NCBI GenBank assembly: GCA_937988885.1
Contig: CALKHR010000151.1
Span: forward strand, 1 to 16,063
Reading direction: 5' to 3'
Source of the DNA: an uncultured Roseiflexaceae bacterium
GTDB lineage: Bacteria; Chloroflexota; Chloroflexia; Chloroflexales; Roseiflexaceae
DNA length: 16,063 bases
Position numbers and translations under genes: made by a program. The notes below the pieces were generated by a model that saw only the letters and a list, made by a program, of their open reading frames with translations, was not told the DNA's origin and searched no databases. Below are positions 6,364-14,801 of this stretch, piece by piece (the first letter of the stretch is position 1; the number at the start of each line of letters is the position of its first letter).

Positions 6364-7392
6364 CTACTTCTTGCCCTTTTTCTCGCCCTTTTTGATGTAT
6401 CGGTTGTGATACGCCTGGCTGGCCTGCGTAGCGCTCGTGAGCAGATCCTTAATGCCCTGCTCGCCCTGGAAGCGCTGTTCGAGCGCCAATTCGCGCACGC
6501 CCTCACCGATGTAGCTCGCGTGGATGGTGGCGGTCTCCTGCGCCAACAGGCGCGGCAGCAACTCCTCGGCGGCGCTCAGCGCGACGCTCACCGAGATCGG
6601 CTCGGCGGGCTTGATGGCGCCGCGTTCCATCAGTTCATCGTACAGGTGCTGTGTAAAGCTCAGGTTCGAGAACAGCTCGCCATCGCTGAACACCACGCCG
6701 ATCAGGTGATTGGTCATCGTGCCGGTGCGGGTGGTCTGCGCGCCGTAGCGGCGGGTGCGCAGCACATTGTTCAGCACATAGTAGAACAGCGGCTCGCTCA
6801 GATCGCGAACCGTAATCACGGATGGGAACAGCGTCTGAGGCCGCACATGATCCTGCTCGTTGATGCGGCTGGTCAATTCGCCCTGACGGCTCATGGTGCC
6901 ACCCTCGTAGGGCGCGTTGAGCGTGAACGCCTCGTGGCTCACGTCGAACTCCGACAAGCTGTAGGCTGTGTCGCTATAGACCTTCGACTTCTCCGAGCCA
7001 GCATCGCCGATCGCAAAGCCGTAACTCACGCAATCGGGGCACTGCTTACAGAAATCGACATTGTAATCGCAGATCGGCAGGCCGTTCGCATCGACCATCA
7101 CACCCCGATCATCCTTTTTGCCCTCCTTGCCGCTGAGCTCCGGGCTGATCAGGCCGTAGCGCCGCAGCAACTCGCGGCCCACCAAGCGCTCGGGCGTGGT
7201 CTGCTTACGCTTAAACATCGTGATCCGCGAGATGATCTCGGTTGTTTTCACGCCAGCGTGAACCTGCGCCGTGTTCAGTTCGCCATCGGTCTGGAACAGC
7301 GCATACGAATCGGTTTCGCGCAGCAGAATGATGTGTGCATAAAAGCCCATCGGGCGGGGCGGCACTTCGCTCGGGAAGAAAGAGGTTGACAT
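6364..7392 (-). CDS. csc2: Type I-D Cas7 backbone subunit (Csc2)
   Basis: The product has 342 residues, normal for Csc2. It forms the helical filament along the crRNA and base-paired target. A cysteine cluster at Cys108, Cys115, Cys118 and Cys121 (FCKQCPDCVSYGFAIG) is the typical zinc-binding insertion. Further family stretches are GTMSRQGELTSRINEQDHV and GAQTTRTGTMTNHLIGVVF. The C-terminus is a lysine-rich tail (KKGEKKGKK). The ATG follows AAGGAG at 8 nt and lies 43 bp after cas10d. The gene is intact, and its order between cas10d and cas5 is standard for type I-D. Confidence 0.96.
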   Translation of the reverse strand: MSTSFFPSEVPPRPMGFYAHIILLRETDSYALFQTDGELNTAQVHAGVKTTEIISRITMFKRKQTTPERLVGRELLRRYGLISPELSGKEGKKDDRGVMVDANGLPICDYNVDFCKQCPDCVSYGFAIGDAGSEKSKVYSDTAYSLSEFDVSHEAFTLNAPYEGGTMSRQGELTSRINEQDHVRPQTLFPSVITVRDLSEPLFYYVLNNVLRTRRYGAQTTRTGTMTNHLIGVVFSDGELFSNLSFTQHLYDELMERGAIKPAEPISVSVALSAAEELLPRLLAQETATIHASYIGEGVRELALEQRFQGEQGIKDLLTSATQASQAYHNRYIKKGEKKGKK

Positions 7393-7435
7393 TGCAGGTA
7401 CTCCTTTTCAGTCGAATCACAAGAGAACAATGATC

Positions 7436-7921
7436 TTAGGCAGCGGCTTCAGCGATGTCGGATGGTTCCTCAGGCTCTTCGCCACGCTCTTTCCATTCGC
7501 GGCGCTGCTCGGCAATGTAGATGGCCTCGCAGGCATTTTTGAGCAGATTCAGCTGTTTGCCCGCCAACGCCGCGCGATTACCACCGAACACATCGCGGTA
7601 GATTGTCTTCACAAAATAATTGGCGAACTCCTTAATCGCGGCGTCGATCTGCTCATTGATCGGACCGTTCTCCTTGTTGTAGAGCCAAACCGGCACGCTG
7701 CCAGAGGCGCCCGGACGCGACATACCTTCGAGCGATTTGCGCAAGCGACCAGTCACCAGTTCGCACAGCGCTTCGTCGCTATCGAACAGGCGCAGATCGG
7801 CATCCAGCAGGGTATCGGCGGCCTCGCGGATGGGCCGCAGGATGGCGTTGCTGTTCAGCCGTCCACGGCCATGGCGGTAGAACTTGCGGTAAAGCTCCAC
7901 AAGCTTAGAGGCATGCGACAT
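7436..7921 (-). CDS. cas11d: Predicted Cas11d small subunit from an internal start in cas10d
   Basis: Inside cas10d, in the same frame, AAGGAG (7930-7935) lies 8 nt before an ATG (7919-7921). It would give a 161-residue protein beginning MSHASKLVELYRKFYRHG and ending with Cas10d. The site is as good as the operon's true gene starts. In studied type I-D systems the small subunit Cas11d is made in this way from the 3' end of cas10d and lines the complex beside the Cas7 filament. The sequence shows the ribosome site and a helix-rich C-terminal domain of the right size; that it is used is inference from the family. Confidence 0.8.
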   Translation of the reverse strand: MSHASKLVELYRKFYRHGRGRLNSNAILRPIREAADTLLDADLRLFDSDEALCELVTGRLRKSLEGMSRPGASGSVPVWLYNKENGPINEQIDAAIKEFANYFVKTIYRDVFGGNRAALAGKQLNLLKNACEAIYIAEQRREWKERGEEPEEPSDIAEAAA

Positions 7922-10684
7922 AGCTTCATCTCCTTGTAGGTACCGCTTCACCAAGTCAAGGTAAAGCGCGGCTTTGTAGCCACTCGGCACATCGTTTGAG
8001 TCTCGTCGGAGCGATTTTTTGAGGTAGTGAAAGGCGTAGAGCGGCGATGTGGCCAGGTTGCGGGCCAGCGGCGCGATCTCGTGCCAGCGATAATCGAAGC
8101 CGCCGGAGCTCTTGGCGTTCGCATCGATGTGGATCATGTAGCCCGCCAACAGCGCCTGCAACGCGGGCAGCACCTCATCGACATTGAAGCGACCGGGCGT
8201 GAAACGAATGGGGTTTGCGCGATCCTGCGGGCGGCGCGCAAGCTCGGTGAGATAGCCCACGAAGGCGTGCGGCGCGTCGAAGGCCACCGTCTCGGGCAAC
8301 TCGGTCGCCTCCTGAATGATCGGCAGCATGCTCTCGCTGGCCACCACCTTGATATCGAGCAGCAGCGGCAGCACCAGGGCTAGGAAGGCGGGCTGAATCC
8401 ACGACTCGGCATCCTTGGCATCGCGCTCGGCGGGCGGCAGACCCACGAAGCTAAACGTGATCGGCTCGTGCTTGGGGAAGCGCAGGCGGAACAGCCGATC
8501 CGTCTCAGCAGGGCGCTCGATCCAAACCGGATGCAGCATCAACTCGCTCAAGTGCTGGAAGTACCCGGGAGAAAAGTCGTATCTGATCTGCTCGGCCTGT
8601 CCATCCGGCTGCGTGAGTTGGCGCAGGTTGGTGAAACTGGCGCTCCTGATGTTGTCCTGCACAGCCCGCAGGATGCGCAGCGTCTCGGGCGTGAAGAAGT
8701 AGGTCGGGTAGAAGAACAGGTAGCGGATGCGGCGCTTCTCGAAATTGCCGCCGCTCTCGCGCCCACGCTTCATCAACAACTGGCGCAGCATCATCTCCAT
8801 GCTGCAAATCGCGCAGATATGCCGAATGGCCTTGCTGCCGTGCAGCGGCTGTTTGTTGGTGTAGACCATCGGCGCGAACAGGATGGCGGCCTCCTGCTGG
8901 GGATTGACGGTGTACGACGACGAGCAGAGCGAGCAGACGTTGCTGGCGCCGCGCCCGGATTTGCGGGCGTTGCTGTAGCGCGATAGCTCGGTCTTCAGGC
9001 GCTCGTTCAGGTTGGTGGGCATAGCGCCGCGAATGCGCAAATGCTCAAGCACATAGCGCTTGATCTCGTCCCAACTGCTCGCCGTATCGCTGGTGGTTGG
9101 CAGGCGCTCGGCCACCCGCTCCAGCAACTCGCGAATGCGCTGGTTCCACTGATTATCGTCGAGACCGGTGGTGCGCTTGCGGTAGACGCCCGCCGCGTAG
9201 TACCAACTGTACGGCACGCCGCCCGTGGTGCGGTTGGTATCGAGCGCATCGAACACCTCCCGCTGATCGGTCACGCCCATCTCCTCCAGCAGCAGGCTCT
9301 TGGCATCGAGCGAGGGATCGGCATCATTGGCGATCTTCACGGCCAGCGCACAGCCCTCCGCCAGCCGATCCACCTCGGGCAGCGCGGGCAGGTCGAGGTC
9401 AACCGTGGCATCGACCATATTTTTGGCGCGCATATTGTCGTAGCGCTTCTGCGCATCGGATTTCGCCATCATGCGCTTCTCGCCAAAGGTGGGAATCAAC
9501 CGCACTAATTGCTGCGGATTGAAGAATAGCTCGTAATAATCGGCGTATTTCAGCCCTTTGCCATCGCGGCTAAAGCCCGTGAGATCGCGGGCCAACTGCT
9601 CGCCGCACTGCGTCTGGATCTGCTGTACCACGCGCTCGGCGATCTGCTCGACGGTCGGTAGCGGCGGCGCGCCCTTGCGCGTCAGGTAGACCACACCCGT
9701 CGGCGCGAACAACAGCGGCTCGCGGAAGCCCTCCACCCGCAGCGCCTCCATCGTGGCGTTGTGGATCATATTGGTGAGCACACCGCGCAGATCGGAAAGG
9801 TGGTGGTAGATCAGTTGCACGCCGATGGTGTTATCTTGGAACCTATCGAGTTGGCGCAGAATGGATCGGTGCTCCACCACATCGATCGGCGTGCGGCCCA
9901 GGTAGGCCAGATAATCGGCCAGCGTGGCGAGTTTAGTGGCTAGCTGGATTTTTCGGCCCGAAGCCTGTAGGCTCGGTAAACTGCCCAGGTTGTGCATCAC
10001 ACCCCATTGCAGTTGTGTATTACTGGCAATGTAGATTAGGTCGTTGAGATAACGATCCAGCCCGCCGATCGGCGCTAAAAAGGCGTCGAGGCCAAGTTCC
10101 ACACCCCACTGCTTAATGATGCCACGCACCAGATCGAAATGCACGGATGGGTTGACGGTATGGTGCTGAAGGCCGTGCTCTTGCAGTTGCGCATCGACTT
10201 CGGGCAGTTTCAGCCAATCGTGCAGGGTGAAGCCAGCGCAGAACAGGCGATACGTCACACCATCGTGACCAAAATCGTCCTCGAAGGTTGGATGCCCCCA
10301 ATCGCGCAGAGAACGAGCGATCTGCGCAGTCGGCAGCAAGCCGTTGATAATGTGGGCGCGCATCGTCTGATCGTCGCCGTAGCGCTTGATCTCATCGAGC
10401 GTCAGGCCGTCGTTCAGCTTATCGCGCACAAAGTTGCCGCCCTTGGCCGATTTATGCCCGAGCAGCGCCGAGAGTCGGGGCGCGACGTGCTCGGCATAAT
10501 CGCGCAACACCTGATCCTCGGGATCGACCGCATCCTTCAACAGCAAGCTAAACAGTGGCTCAGGAGTGGGCTGGGGCTTCTCAGAAAGCTCTTGCTGACT
10601 TTCAAGCGCTTCGATCCGCTGAAAATCTTCTAACTCAGGCAGATCATCAGTGGAATCATCAAATGGTTCGTCGTTATCGGACAC
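7436..10684 (-). CDS. cas10d: Type I-D large subunit Cas10d (Csc3) with HD nuclease domain
   Basis: The product has 1082 residues from the GTG at 10684. That start follows AAGGAGG at 5 nt. A GTG six codons earlier lies before the ribosome site and is rejected. After an acidic, flexible first 45 residues comes the HD domain: His111 in MRAHIINGLLPTAQ and the His-Asp pair in GFTLHDWLKL (about 155-156). A zinc finger of two CxxC pairs follows (NVCSLC near 583 and HICAIC near 622). No GGDD cyclase motif is seen in the palm, as expected for Cas10d. In this type the HD domain cuts DNA while the separate Cas3 unwinds it. The cas3 stop codon overlaps the ribosome site, so the two genes are coupled. 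The C-terminal 161 residues can also be made alone as Cas11d. Confidence 0.96.
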   Translation of the reverse strand: MSDNDEPFDDSTDDLPELEDFQRIEALESQQELSEKPQPTPEPLFSLLLKDAVDPEDQVLRDYAEHVAPRLSALLGHKSAKGGNFVRDKLNDGLTLDEIKRYGDDQTMRAHIINGLLPTAQIARSLRDWGHPTFEDDFGHDGVTYRLFCAGFTLHDWLKLPEVDAQLQEHGLQHHTVNPSVHFDLVRGIIKQWGVELGLDAFLAPIGGLDRYLNDLIYIASNTQLQWGVMHNLGSLPSLQASGRKIQLATKLATLADYLAYLGRTPIDVVEHRSILRQLDRFQDNTIGVQLIYHHLSDLRGVLTNMIHNATMEALRVEGFREPLLFAPTGVVYLTRKGAPPLPTVEQIAERVVQQIQTQCGEQLARDLTGFSRDGKGLKYADYYELFFNPQQLVRLIPTFGEKRMMAKSDAQKRYDNMRAKNMVDATVDLDLPALPEVDRLAEGCALAVKIANDADPSLDAKSLLLEEMGVTDQREVFDALDTNRTTGGVPYSWYYAAGVYRKRTTGLDDNQWNQRIRELLERVAERLPTTSDTASSWDEIKRYVLEHLRIRGAMPTNLNERLKTELSRYSNARKSGRGASNVCSLCSSSYTVNPQQEAAILFAPMVYTNKQPLHGSKAIRHICAICSMEMMLRQLLMKRGRESGGNFEKRRIRYLFFYPTYFFTPETLRILRAVQDNIRSASFTNLRQLTQPDGQAEQIRYDFSPGYFQHLSELMLHPVWIERPAETDRLFRLRFPKHEPITFSFVGLPPAERDAKDAESWIQPAFLALVLPLLLDIKVVASESMLPIIQEATELPETVAFDAPHAFVGYLTELARRPQDRANPIRFTPGRFNVDEVLPALQALLAGYMIHIDANAKSSGGFDYRWHEIAPLARNLATSPLYAFHYLKKSLRRDSNDVPSGYKAALYLDLVKRYLQGDEAMSHASKLVELYRKFYRHGRGRLNSNAILRPIREAADTLLDADLRLFDSDEALCELVTGRLRKSLEGMSRPGASGSVPVWLYNKENGPINEQIDAAIKEFANYFVKTIYRDVFGGNRAALAGKQLNLLKNACEAIYIAEQRREWKERGEEPEEPSDIAEAAA

Positions 10685-10695
10685 GTAGGCCTCCT

Positions 10696-12852
10696 TTAGC
10701 ACATAAAGGATTTGTCGTCGGGTCGTTTGCGGTTGTGAAAAAAGCTATCGAGCAGCAGCGCGTCGCGCCCGAAGGCGATGCTGCCGGTGCGAGTATCGCC
10801 TTCGATGATGTATGGGAACAGCGGCATCAAGAAAGGCAGATAATAGGTGCGTTTGGCCTCCAGCGGCGTGGCATCGGGAATGAGCAGAGCGGCGGTCTCA
10901 CTCTTCAGCAACAGCGGCTCAAGGTCCTTCACAAAGGGCTGGTGCCCGGCCTGCACCCCGAAACCGGGCAGCACCTGCGCACTGAACATGCGTTGCTCAT
11001 CCCATACGCCAACCTTCGGCGGCAGCTTAATGGTGATGGTGTTATTGATCTCGAACAATTGCTTCCAGCGGAAGTAGAAGGTGATGTAGCGCGCTTGCGA
11101 AGGGCTGAGCTTCAGACCGTAGCGGGCCACCTCACGCTCGAACTGCTCCTTGGTAAGAAGTTCCAGATCGGCATTGGCGAGCAGCCAGAACAAGTCGTAG
11201 GTCACAATGCTCGGTTCGGCTTGATCGAGCCGTAGGACGGCGGCTTGGAAGGGCGAACTGCCGCGAAATTGCAGGGCGCTCTTGATCAACGCCCCCTGCT
11301 TGTTCTTGAGATAATCTTCCCAAGCCAGGAGCGTCTGCTTGGTGGAACTCCCCGTGAGCTTACGATACTGCGCGCTCAATTGCTGAACTACATCCTGAAA
11401 ACTCTGGGAGGCGGTTTTGCTCCTCAGGCTTCGGATCACCTGCACCGCTTGGAAGCGGCCCCATAGCCGAGCGTAGTGCGGGAACTGACGGGCCTCGTTG
11501 AACGCCTCGGCGATCTGCGACGATAGCGTATCACGCTGGAGCGCTTGGCCATCCTCAAGACGGGCGGGATTCTCGCCCTGCGGCGCGAACAGGCGCTCGT
11601 ACACATAGGGCGCCACCAGCGCCACCGCGTGGAAAGCGTGGAACTGATGCTGGACGCCCTGCGCATCGGTGTAGTGTGTATGGCGGCCCAAACGGCCCAA
11701 GCGCTGCATAAACTGGCTGGCGCTATCGGCCTCGAAAATCAGCAAGTTGATGCGGAAATCGACACCCACATCGACGGTGGAGGTACCGACCAGCACCTCG
11801 GCCTCGTAAGACTGCTTGCGCTGCGCCCGACCATCGATGCCCGTGTTCGACTCCACGCGGATATGGGCGGGCAAGCGCTCCCGCAACGCCTGGACGATGC
11901 GTAAGGCGCTCGCCACCGACCGCACGATCACGGCGGCCTTGGCGCCCTTGCCGTGCTGCTGGAACCAATCGCTCAGCGTCTGCACCATACCATCGAGCCA
12001 TTCCTCGGCGCGTTTCTGCTCGAACTGCAGCGTTGCGCCCTGGAGAATCGGTCGCCACATCGCATCGGGGGCGGAGCCATAGGCGTACCAACCCTCCCGC
12101 TGGGGTGCGATCACCCGCAGGCGAGCGCCGAGACCAAGATCATTCAATGGCTTGATCAGGCGCTCATCGGGCGTGGCCGAGAGGAACAGCACTTTCAGGT
12201 GTTGTTGTTGGGCGGGCTGCTGCGTCAACAGGAACAGCAAACCGATCAGCACCGCCGTGATCTCGGGCGTATCGAACACGTGAAATTCATCGAACGTGAA
12301 CTGACGAAACTCCATACTGAGGGCATTCGCGATGTAGGTGATGGCACGCCCGGGCTGCTGATAGTGAAACTGCAAGATCGCGTGGAAAATATCGGGGTTG
12401 CTGAACACCACTCGATAGTTCTCGATCACATTCATCAGCGTATCGGAGCGGCTAGGCTTATACTGCTCGTTTGGAGAACTCTCCAAAGCCTCCTGCCATA
12501 ACTCATCGAGCACATGGGCCGAGAGCTTGCTCAAGCGGTTGGCCTGCACGCCCCAGGCCGCCATCGAAGCGATCGCGCTGGTGTACTGGTCCTCGACCAG
12601 TTCGTTGGTGGGGTAATGGGCCAGGATCGTGTGGTCGCGATCGACCAAAAAGGGCAACTGGCCAGCGAGGCTTTTGCCATCACCCGTCATCGCGGTATTG
12701 ATGACGATACTCACCTCGGGATCGGTGAGCGCCTCGTAGGTGGCGAGTTGATGCTGTGAAAGCTGCCAATTGGGCAGTTTGGCCGCGAGCGGCGCAGGAA
12801 TGGCGCTCGGATCGGCGAGCCGCGAGAAGACCGGTAATAAGCTGATACGCAT
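10696..12852 (-). CDS. cas3: Type I-D Cas3 helicase, without HD domain
   Basis: The product has 718 residues. Superfamily 2 helicase motifs are in order: Walker A TGDGKS (56-61), DExH box DEFH (188-191), SAT (225-227, LFLSATPDE), and motif VI QFMQRLGRLGRH (about 381-392). There is no HD nuclease motif; in type I-D that domain sits on Cas10d. The protein is recruited to the target-bound complex and unwinds DNA using ATP. The ATG has AAGGAG 6 nt before it. It is the first gene of the operon, downstream of a promoter with an operator-like palindrome, and its stop TAA is part of the ribosome site for cas10d. The gene is intact. Confidence 0.95.
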   Translation of the reverse strand: MRISLLPVFSRLADPSAIPAPLAAKLPNWQLSQHQLATYEALTDPEVSIVINTAMTGDGKSLAGQLPFLVDRDHTILAHYPTNELVEDQYTSAIASMAAWGVQANRLSKLSAHVLDELWQEALESSPNEQYKPSRSDTLMNVIENYRVVFSNPDIFHAILQFHYQQPGRAITYIANALSMEFRQFTFDEFHVFDTPEITAVLIGLLFLLTQQPAQQQHLKVLFLSATPDERLIKPLNDLGLGARLRVIAPQREGWYAYGSAPDAMWRPILQGATLQFEQKRAEEWLDGMVQTLSDWFQQHGKGAKAAVIVRSVASALRIVQALRERLPAHIRVESNTGIDGRAQRKQSYEAEVLVGTSTVDVGVDFRINLLIFEADSASQFMQRLGRLGRHTHYTDAQGVQHQFHAFHAVALVAPYVYERLFAPQGENPARLEDGQALQRDTLSSQIAEAFNEARQFPHYARLWGRFQAVQVIRSLRSKTASQSFQDVVQQLSAQYRKLTGSSTKQTLLAWEDYLKNKQGALIKSALQFRGSSPFQAAVLRLDQAEPSIVTYDLFWLLANADLELLTKEQFEREVARYGLKLSPSQARYITFYFRWKQLFEINNTITIKLPPKVGVWDEQRMFSAQVLPGFGVQAGHQPFVKDLEPLLLKSETAALLIPDATPLEAKRTYYLPFLMPLFPYIIEGDTRTGSIAFGRDALLLDSFFHNRKRPDDKSFMC

Positions 12853-12882
12853 TGCCTGCTCCTTACCGTGATGTTTCGTTCG

Positions 12883-12918
12883 AGTATAGCATGGGGAATG
12901 TAACTCAGGGAGTTACAT
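12883..12918 (-). promoter_or_regulatory. cas operon promoter with a palindromic operator over the -35 region
   Basis: On the minus strand an extended -10, TGC followed by TATACT (TATACT at 12883-12888), lies 30-35 bp before the cas3 start. The usual -35 position (near 12906-12911) has no consensus hexamer. It is instead covered by a perfect inverted repeat: ATGTAACTC and GAGTTACAT, 9 bp each, around 3 bp (12898-12918). This suggests control by a dimeric protein, either a repressor blocking the -35 region or an activator replacing it. The WYL protein encoded just upstream is the natural candidate. In the rest of the gap to 13112 I see only loose repeats of AGGGGAGT (13033 and 13056). Confidence 0.65.
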
Positions 12919-13112
12919 ATGGACTGCACGATAGGAACTTCTCAATATTCGAATAGCAGAAATGCAATAAAACAGGAACGTTACCAAGAAGTGAGAATGA
13001 GCAGATGTAGTCGAGCGATGTAGTTCCATTGTAGGGGAGTGGTGTAACCAATTTGTAAACAGTCAAGGGGAGTTATAAGTGAGGGGAAAGGGTTTGGAAT
13101 TTTTAGTGTATT

Positions 13113-14042
13113 TTACACCTCCCCACCGTAGGCTGCGTTCAGGCGACGGATATCGTCGAGCATCCGTTGGCGAAGCCACTGCGGTTCGAGGAGTTCGGCG
13201 TTGCCAGCGTACTTCAGCAGCGTGCGCACAATGAAGAAGGCGTTGTAGCCCTCGGCCTCGATGATCGCATCGCCGTTTTCGAGGTACTCGACGACGCGCT
13301 GCTGGTCGAAGCGCCGGCTGATCTCGCCACGGGCCAACTGCGCCGCCAAACGGTAGCGAAAGCGGATCACCTGGCGTTGGTGTTGTCGGCTTAAATGCGG
13401 TGGTAGGCTCTGGCGCTCGCGGATCTGATAGATGCGGTCCACCCGAAAGTCGAAGATCTGCTTTGTATCGTACGAGAAGGCCACCAAGTAAAAGTGCTGC
13501 TCGTAGTACTCGATATTGTGCGGCTCGACGAGGTGGCGCATCTCGCTGCCCTGCGAGTTACGGTAGAGGAAATCGAGCACAATGTGCTGACTGATCGCCT
13601 TCTCCAACAGGCGAATCGTCGCGTTATGGGGGCGGTAATCGATCGCGGGTTGCACGGGCGCGGTGCTGGTTTGGCGCTGAAAGTAGATGCGCGCCTCCTC
13701 GGGCGAGAGCTGCCCCGTCAGCAGGTCGAGCAGCCGTTGGATATCCTCGAACTGTGGGTGGTTAGCCCCGAAGCTATCGCGGATCAGCGCCAAAGTGCGC
13801 AGATGCTGTTCATCGAAGGGGATGCGCACGCCGCTGATCTGGTAGCGTTTCGGCCTGGCGCCCTGCTTCTCCAATTGGAAGCCCAATTGCTCCACGGCCT
13901 TGAGATCGCGATGCAGCACTGCCCGAGCGCTCTCAGGGTTGCTGGAGTAGTTCTCGGACAGTGCGGCGTAGAGGTCGTTGAAAGTGTGGGGCTTGGTGGT
14001 GAGCAACTGGCACAGCGCCACCACGCGCTCGAACTGGTTCAT
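13113..14042 (-). CDS. WYL-domain transcription regulator next to the cas operon
   Basis: The product has 309 residues. Residues 1-70 form a winged-helix DNA-binding domain of the DeoR-like type (FERVVALCQLL, ARAVLHRDLKAVEQLGF). Residues from about 140 form the WYL domain, with HFYLVAFSYDTKQIFDFRVDR (183-203) matching the WYL core; Arg200, Asp202 and Arg203 are in the usual ligand-binding motif. WYL proteins are frequent neighbours of CRISPR systems, and one beside a type I-D locus in Synechocystis is reported to lower crRNA levels. Gene position, 260 bp upstream of cas3 and in the same direction, fits a regulator of this locus, but its ligand and sign are unknown. The ATG at 14042 has no strong ribosome site. 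An imperfect dyad at 14068-14087 lies just upstream and might serve autoregulation. Confidence 0.9.
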   Translation of the reverse strand: MNQFERVVALCQLLTTKPHTFNDLYAALSENYSSNPESARAVLHRDLKAVEQLGFQLEKQGARPKRYQISGVRIPFDEQHLRTLALIRDSFGANHPQFEDIQRLLDLLTGQLSPEEARIYFQRQTSTAPVQPAIDYRPHNATIRLLEKAISQHIVLDFLYRNSQGSEMRHLVEPHNIEYYEQHFYLVAFSYDTKQIFDFRVDRIYQIRERQSLPPHLSRQHQRQVIRFRYRLAAQLARGEISRRFDQQRVVEYLENGDAIIEAEGYNAFFIVRTLLKYAGNAELLEPQWLRQRMLDDIRRLNAAYGGEV

Positions 14043-14225
14043 GGTGTGCTTAGAGGCTTTCTGAAAAGTATTCCAACGCGGAAATACGAATCAGGCAGGG
14101 CAATACAATAAACATACGGTACATCTTGAGCGACATGCATCTCCGTCGTAAGCCTATGCGCTTTTTAGATTATGATTATGTCAAATTCAGTAGGCTGAGA
14201 CATCACATACTCCATTATAACCACA

Positions 14226-14253
14226 TTGGGGTTTGCCTCGCGACAAACCCCAA
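14226..14253 (-). terminator. Probable terminator after the DUF1801 gene
   Basis: TTGGGGTTTG and CAAACCCCAA form a perfect 10-bp stem with an 8-nt loop, 11 bp after the DUF1801 stop. The following minus-strand sequence, TGTGGTTATAATGG, is only mildly T-rich, so termination would be imperfect. It also separates this gene from the WYL gene. Confidence 0.5.
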
Positions 14254-14264
14254 CAACGTATCCG

Positions 14265-14708
14265 CTACTCGCCCACCGCGCGCTTCACCAAAGTACGGAT
14301 GCGCTCCTCCACCTCGGGCGTTAACTCCTTGAGCGCGAAAGCGGTCGGCCAGAACGCGCCCTCATCGAGCTGCGCCACGTCGCTGAAGCCGAACGAGGCG
14401 TAGCGCGTGTTGAACTTCTCCGCGCTCTGGTAGAAGCACAGGACTTTGCCATCCTTGGCGTAGGCTGGCATACCGTACCAGAGGCGTGGCCAAAGTGAGG
14501 GCGCGGTTGTGGTGATGATTTCGTGCAGCCGCCGCACCATCGATTGCTCCGGCTCTGCTAGCTCTGCGATCTTCGCAAGCACATCGTTCTCGCCAATCGC
14601 GCGGTTTTTGCTTGCCCGCTCCTCGGCTTTGAGTTCCTTGGCGCGCGCCTTCATCGCGGCGCGTTCCTGCTCGGTAAACCCTTGGGTGCTCTTCTTCGCT
14701 TGGCTCAT
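14265..14708 (-). CDS. DUF1801 (YdhG-like) protein
   Basis: The product has 147 residues. The core LWYGMPAYAKDGKVLCFYQS and ASFGFSDVAQLDEGAFWPT is typical of DUF1801 (YdhG/YjhX-like), small soluble proteins of unproven function. The first 40 residues are lysine-rich and helical (FTEQERAAMKARAKELKAEERA), a frequent N-terminal extension in this family. The ATG has a G-rich ribosome site (AAGGGGG). It has its own very strong promoter with a dyad and a terminator-like stem after it, so it is a stand-alone gene between the CRISPR locus and the decayed defence locus. No role in CRISPR is indicated. Confidence 0.88.
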   Translation of the reverse strand: MSQAKKSTQGFTEQERAAMKARAKELKAEERASKNRAIGENDVLAKIAELAEPEQSMVRRLHEIITTTAPSLWPRLWYGMPAYAKDGKVLCFYQSAEKFNTRYASFGFSDVAQLDEGAFWPTAFALKELTPEVEERIRTLVKRAVGE

Positions 14709-14771
14709 ACCGTCCCCCTTTACTCTGGCTTAGGCTGTGAATAGTACATCAGATACGAACATCTGTTGCAT

Positions 14772-14801
14772 ATTATATGTGACTTTATGGTCACATGTCA
14801 A
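14772..14801 (-). promoter_or_regulatory. Consensus promoter of the DUF1801 gene with an operator-like dyad
   Basis: On the minus strand a perfect TTGACA (14796-14801) and a perfect TATAAT (14772-14777) are 18 bp apart. The spacer is itself a dyad: ATGTGAC and GTCACAT arms around 6 bp (14777-14796). Such placement usually means repression by a dimeric protein. The spacing between the TGTGA and TCACA parts is 8, not the 6 of CRP sites. The -35 box overlaps the stop codon of the dead helicase fragment. Confidence 0.8.

Noticed and set aside
5938..7389. 483-codon open frame on the plus strand
   Set aside because: It lies opposite csc1 and csc2, which have family matches and ribosome sites; the plus-strand product is low-complexity Ala/Arg/Leu-rich, as expected of an antisense shadow.
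7436..10684. Type III system because of a Cas10-like protein
   Set aside because: HD domain with no GGDD, a separate Cas3 helicase, and csc1 and csc2 neighbours make it type I-D; no csm or cmr genes are present.
10685..10702. GTG at 10702 as the cas10d start
   Set aside because: It precedes the AAGGAGG ribosome site and overlaps the cas3 stop; the GTG at 10684 is correctly spaced.
14777..14796. CRP-binding site
   Set aside because: TGTGA and TCACA are 8 bp apart instead of 6, and the dyad sits between -35 and -10, a repressor position.
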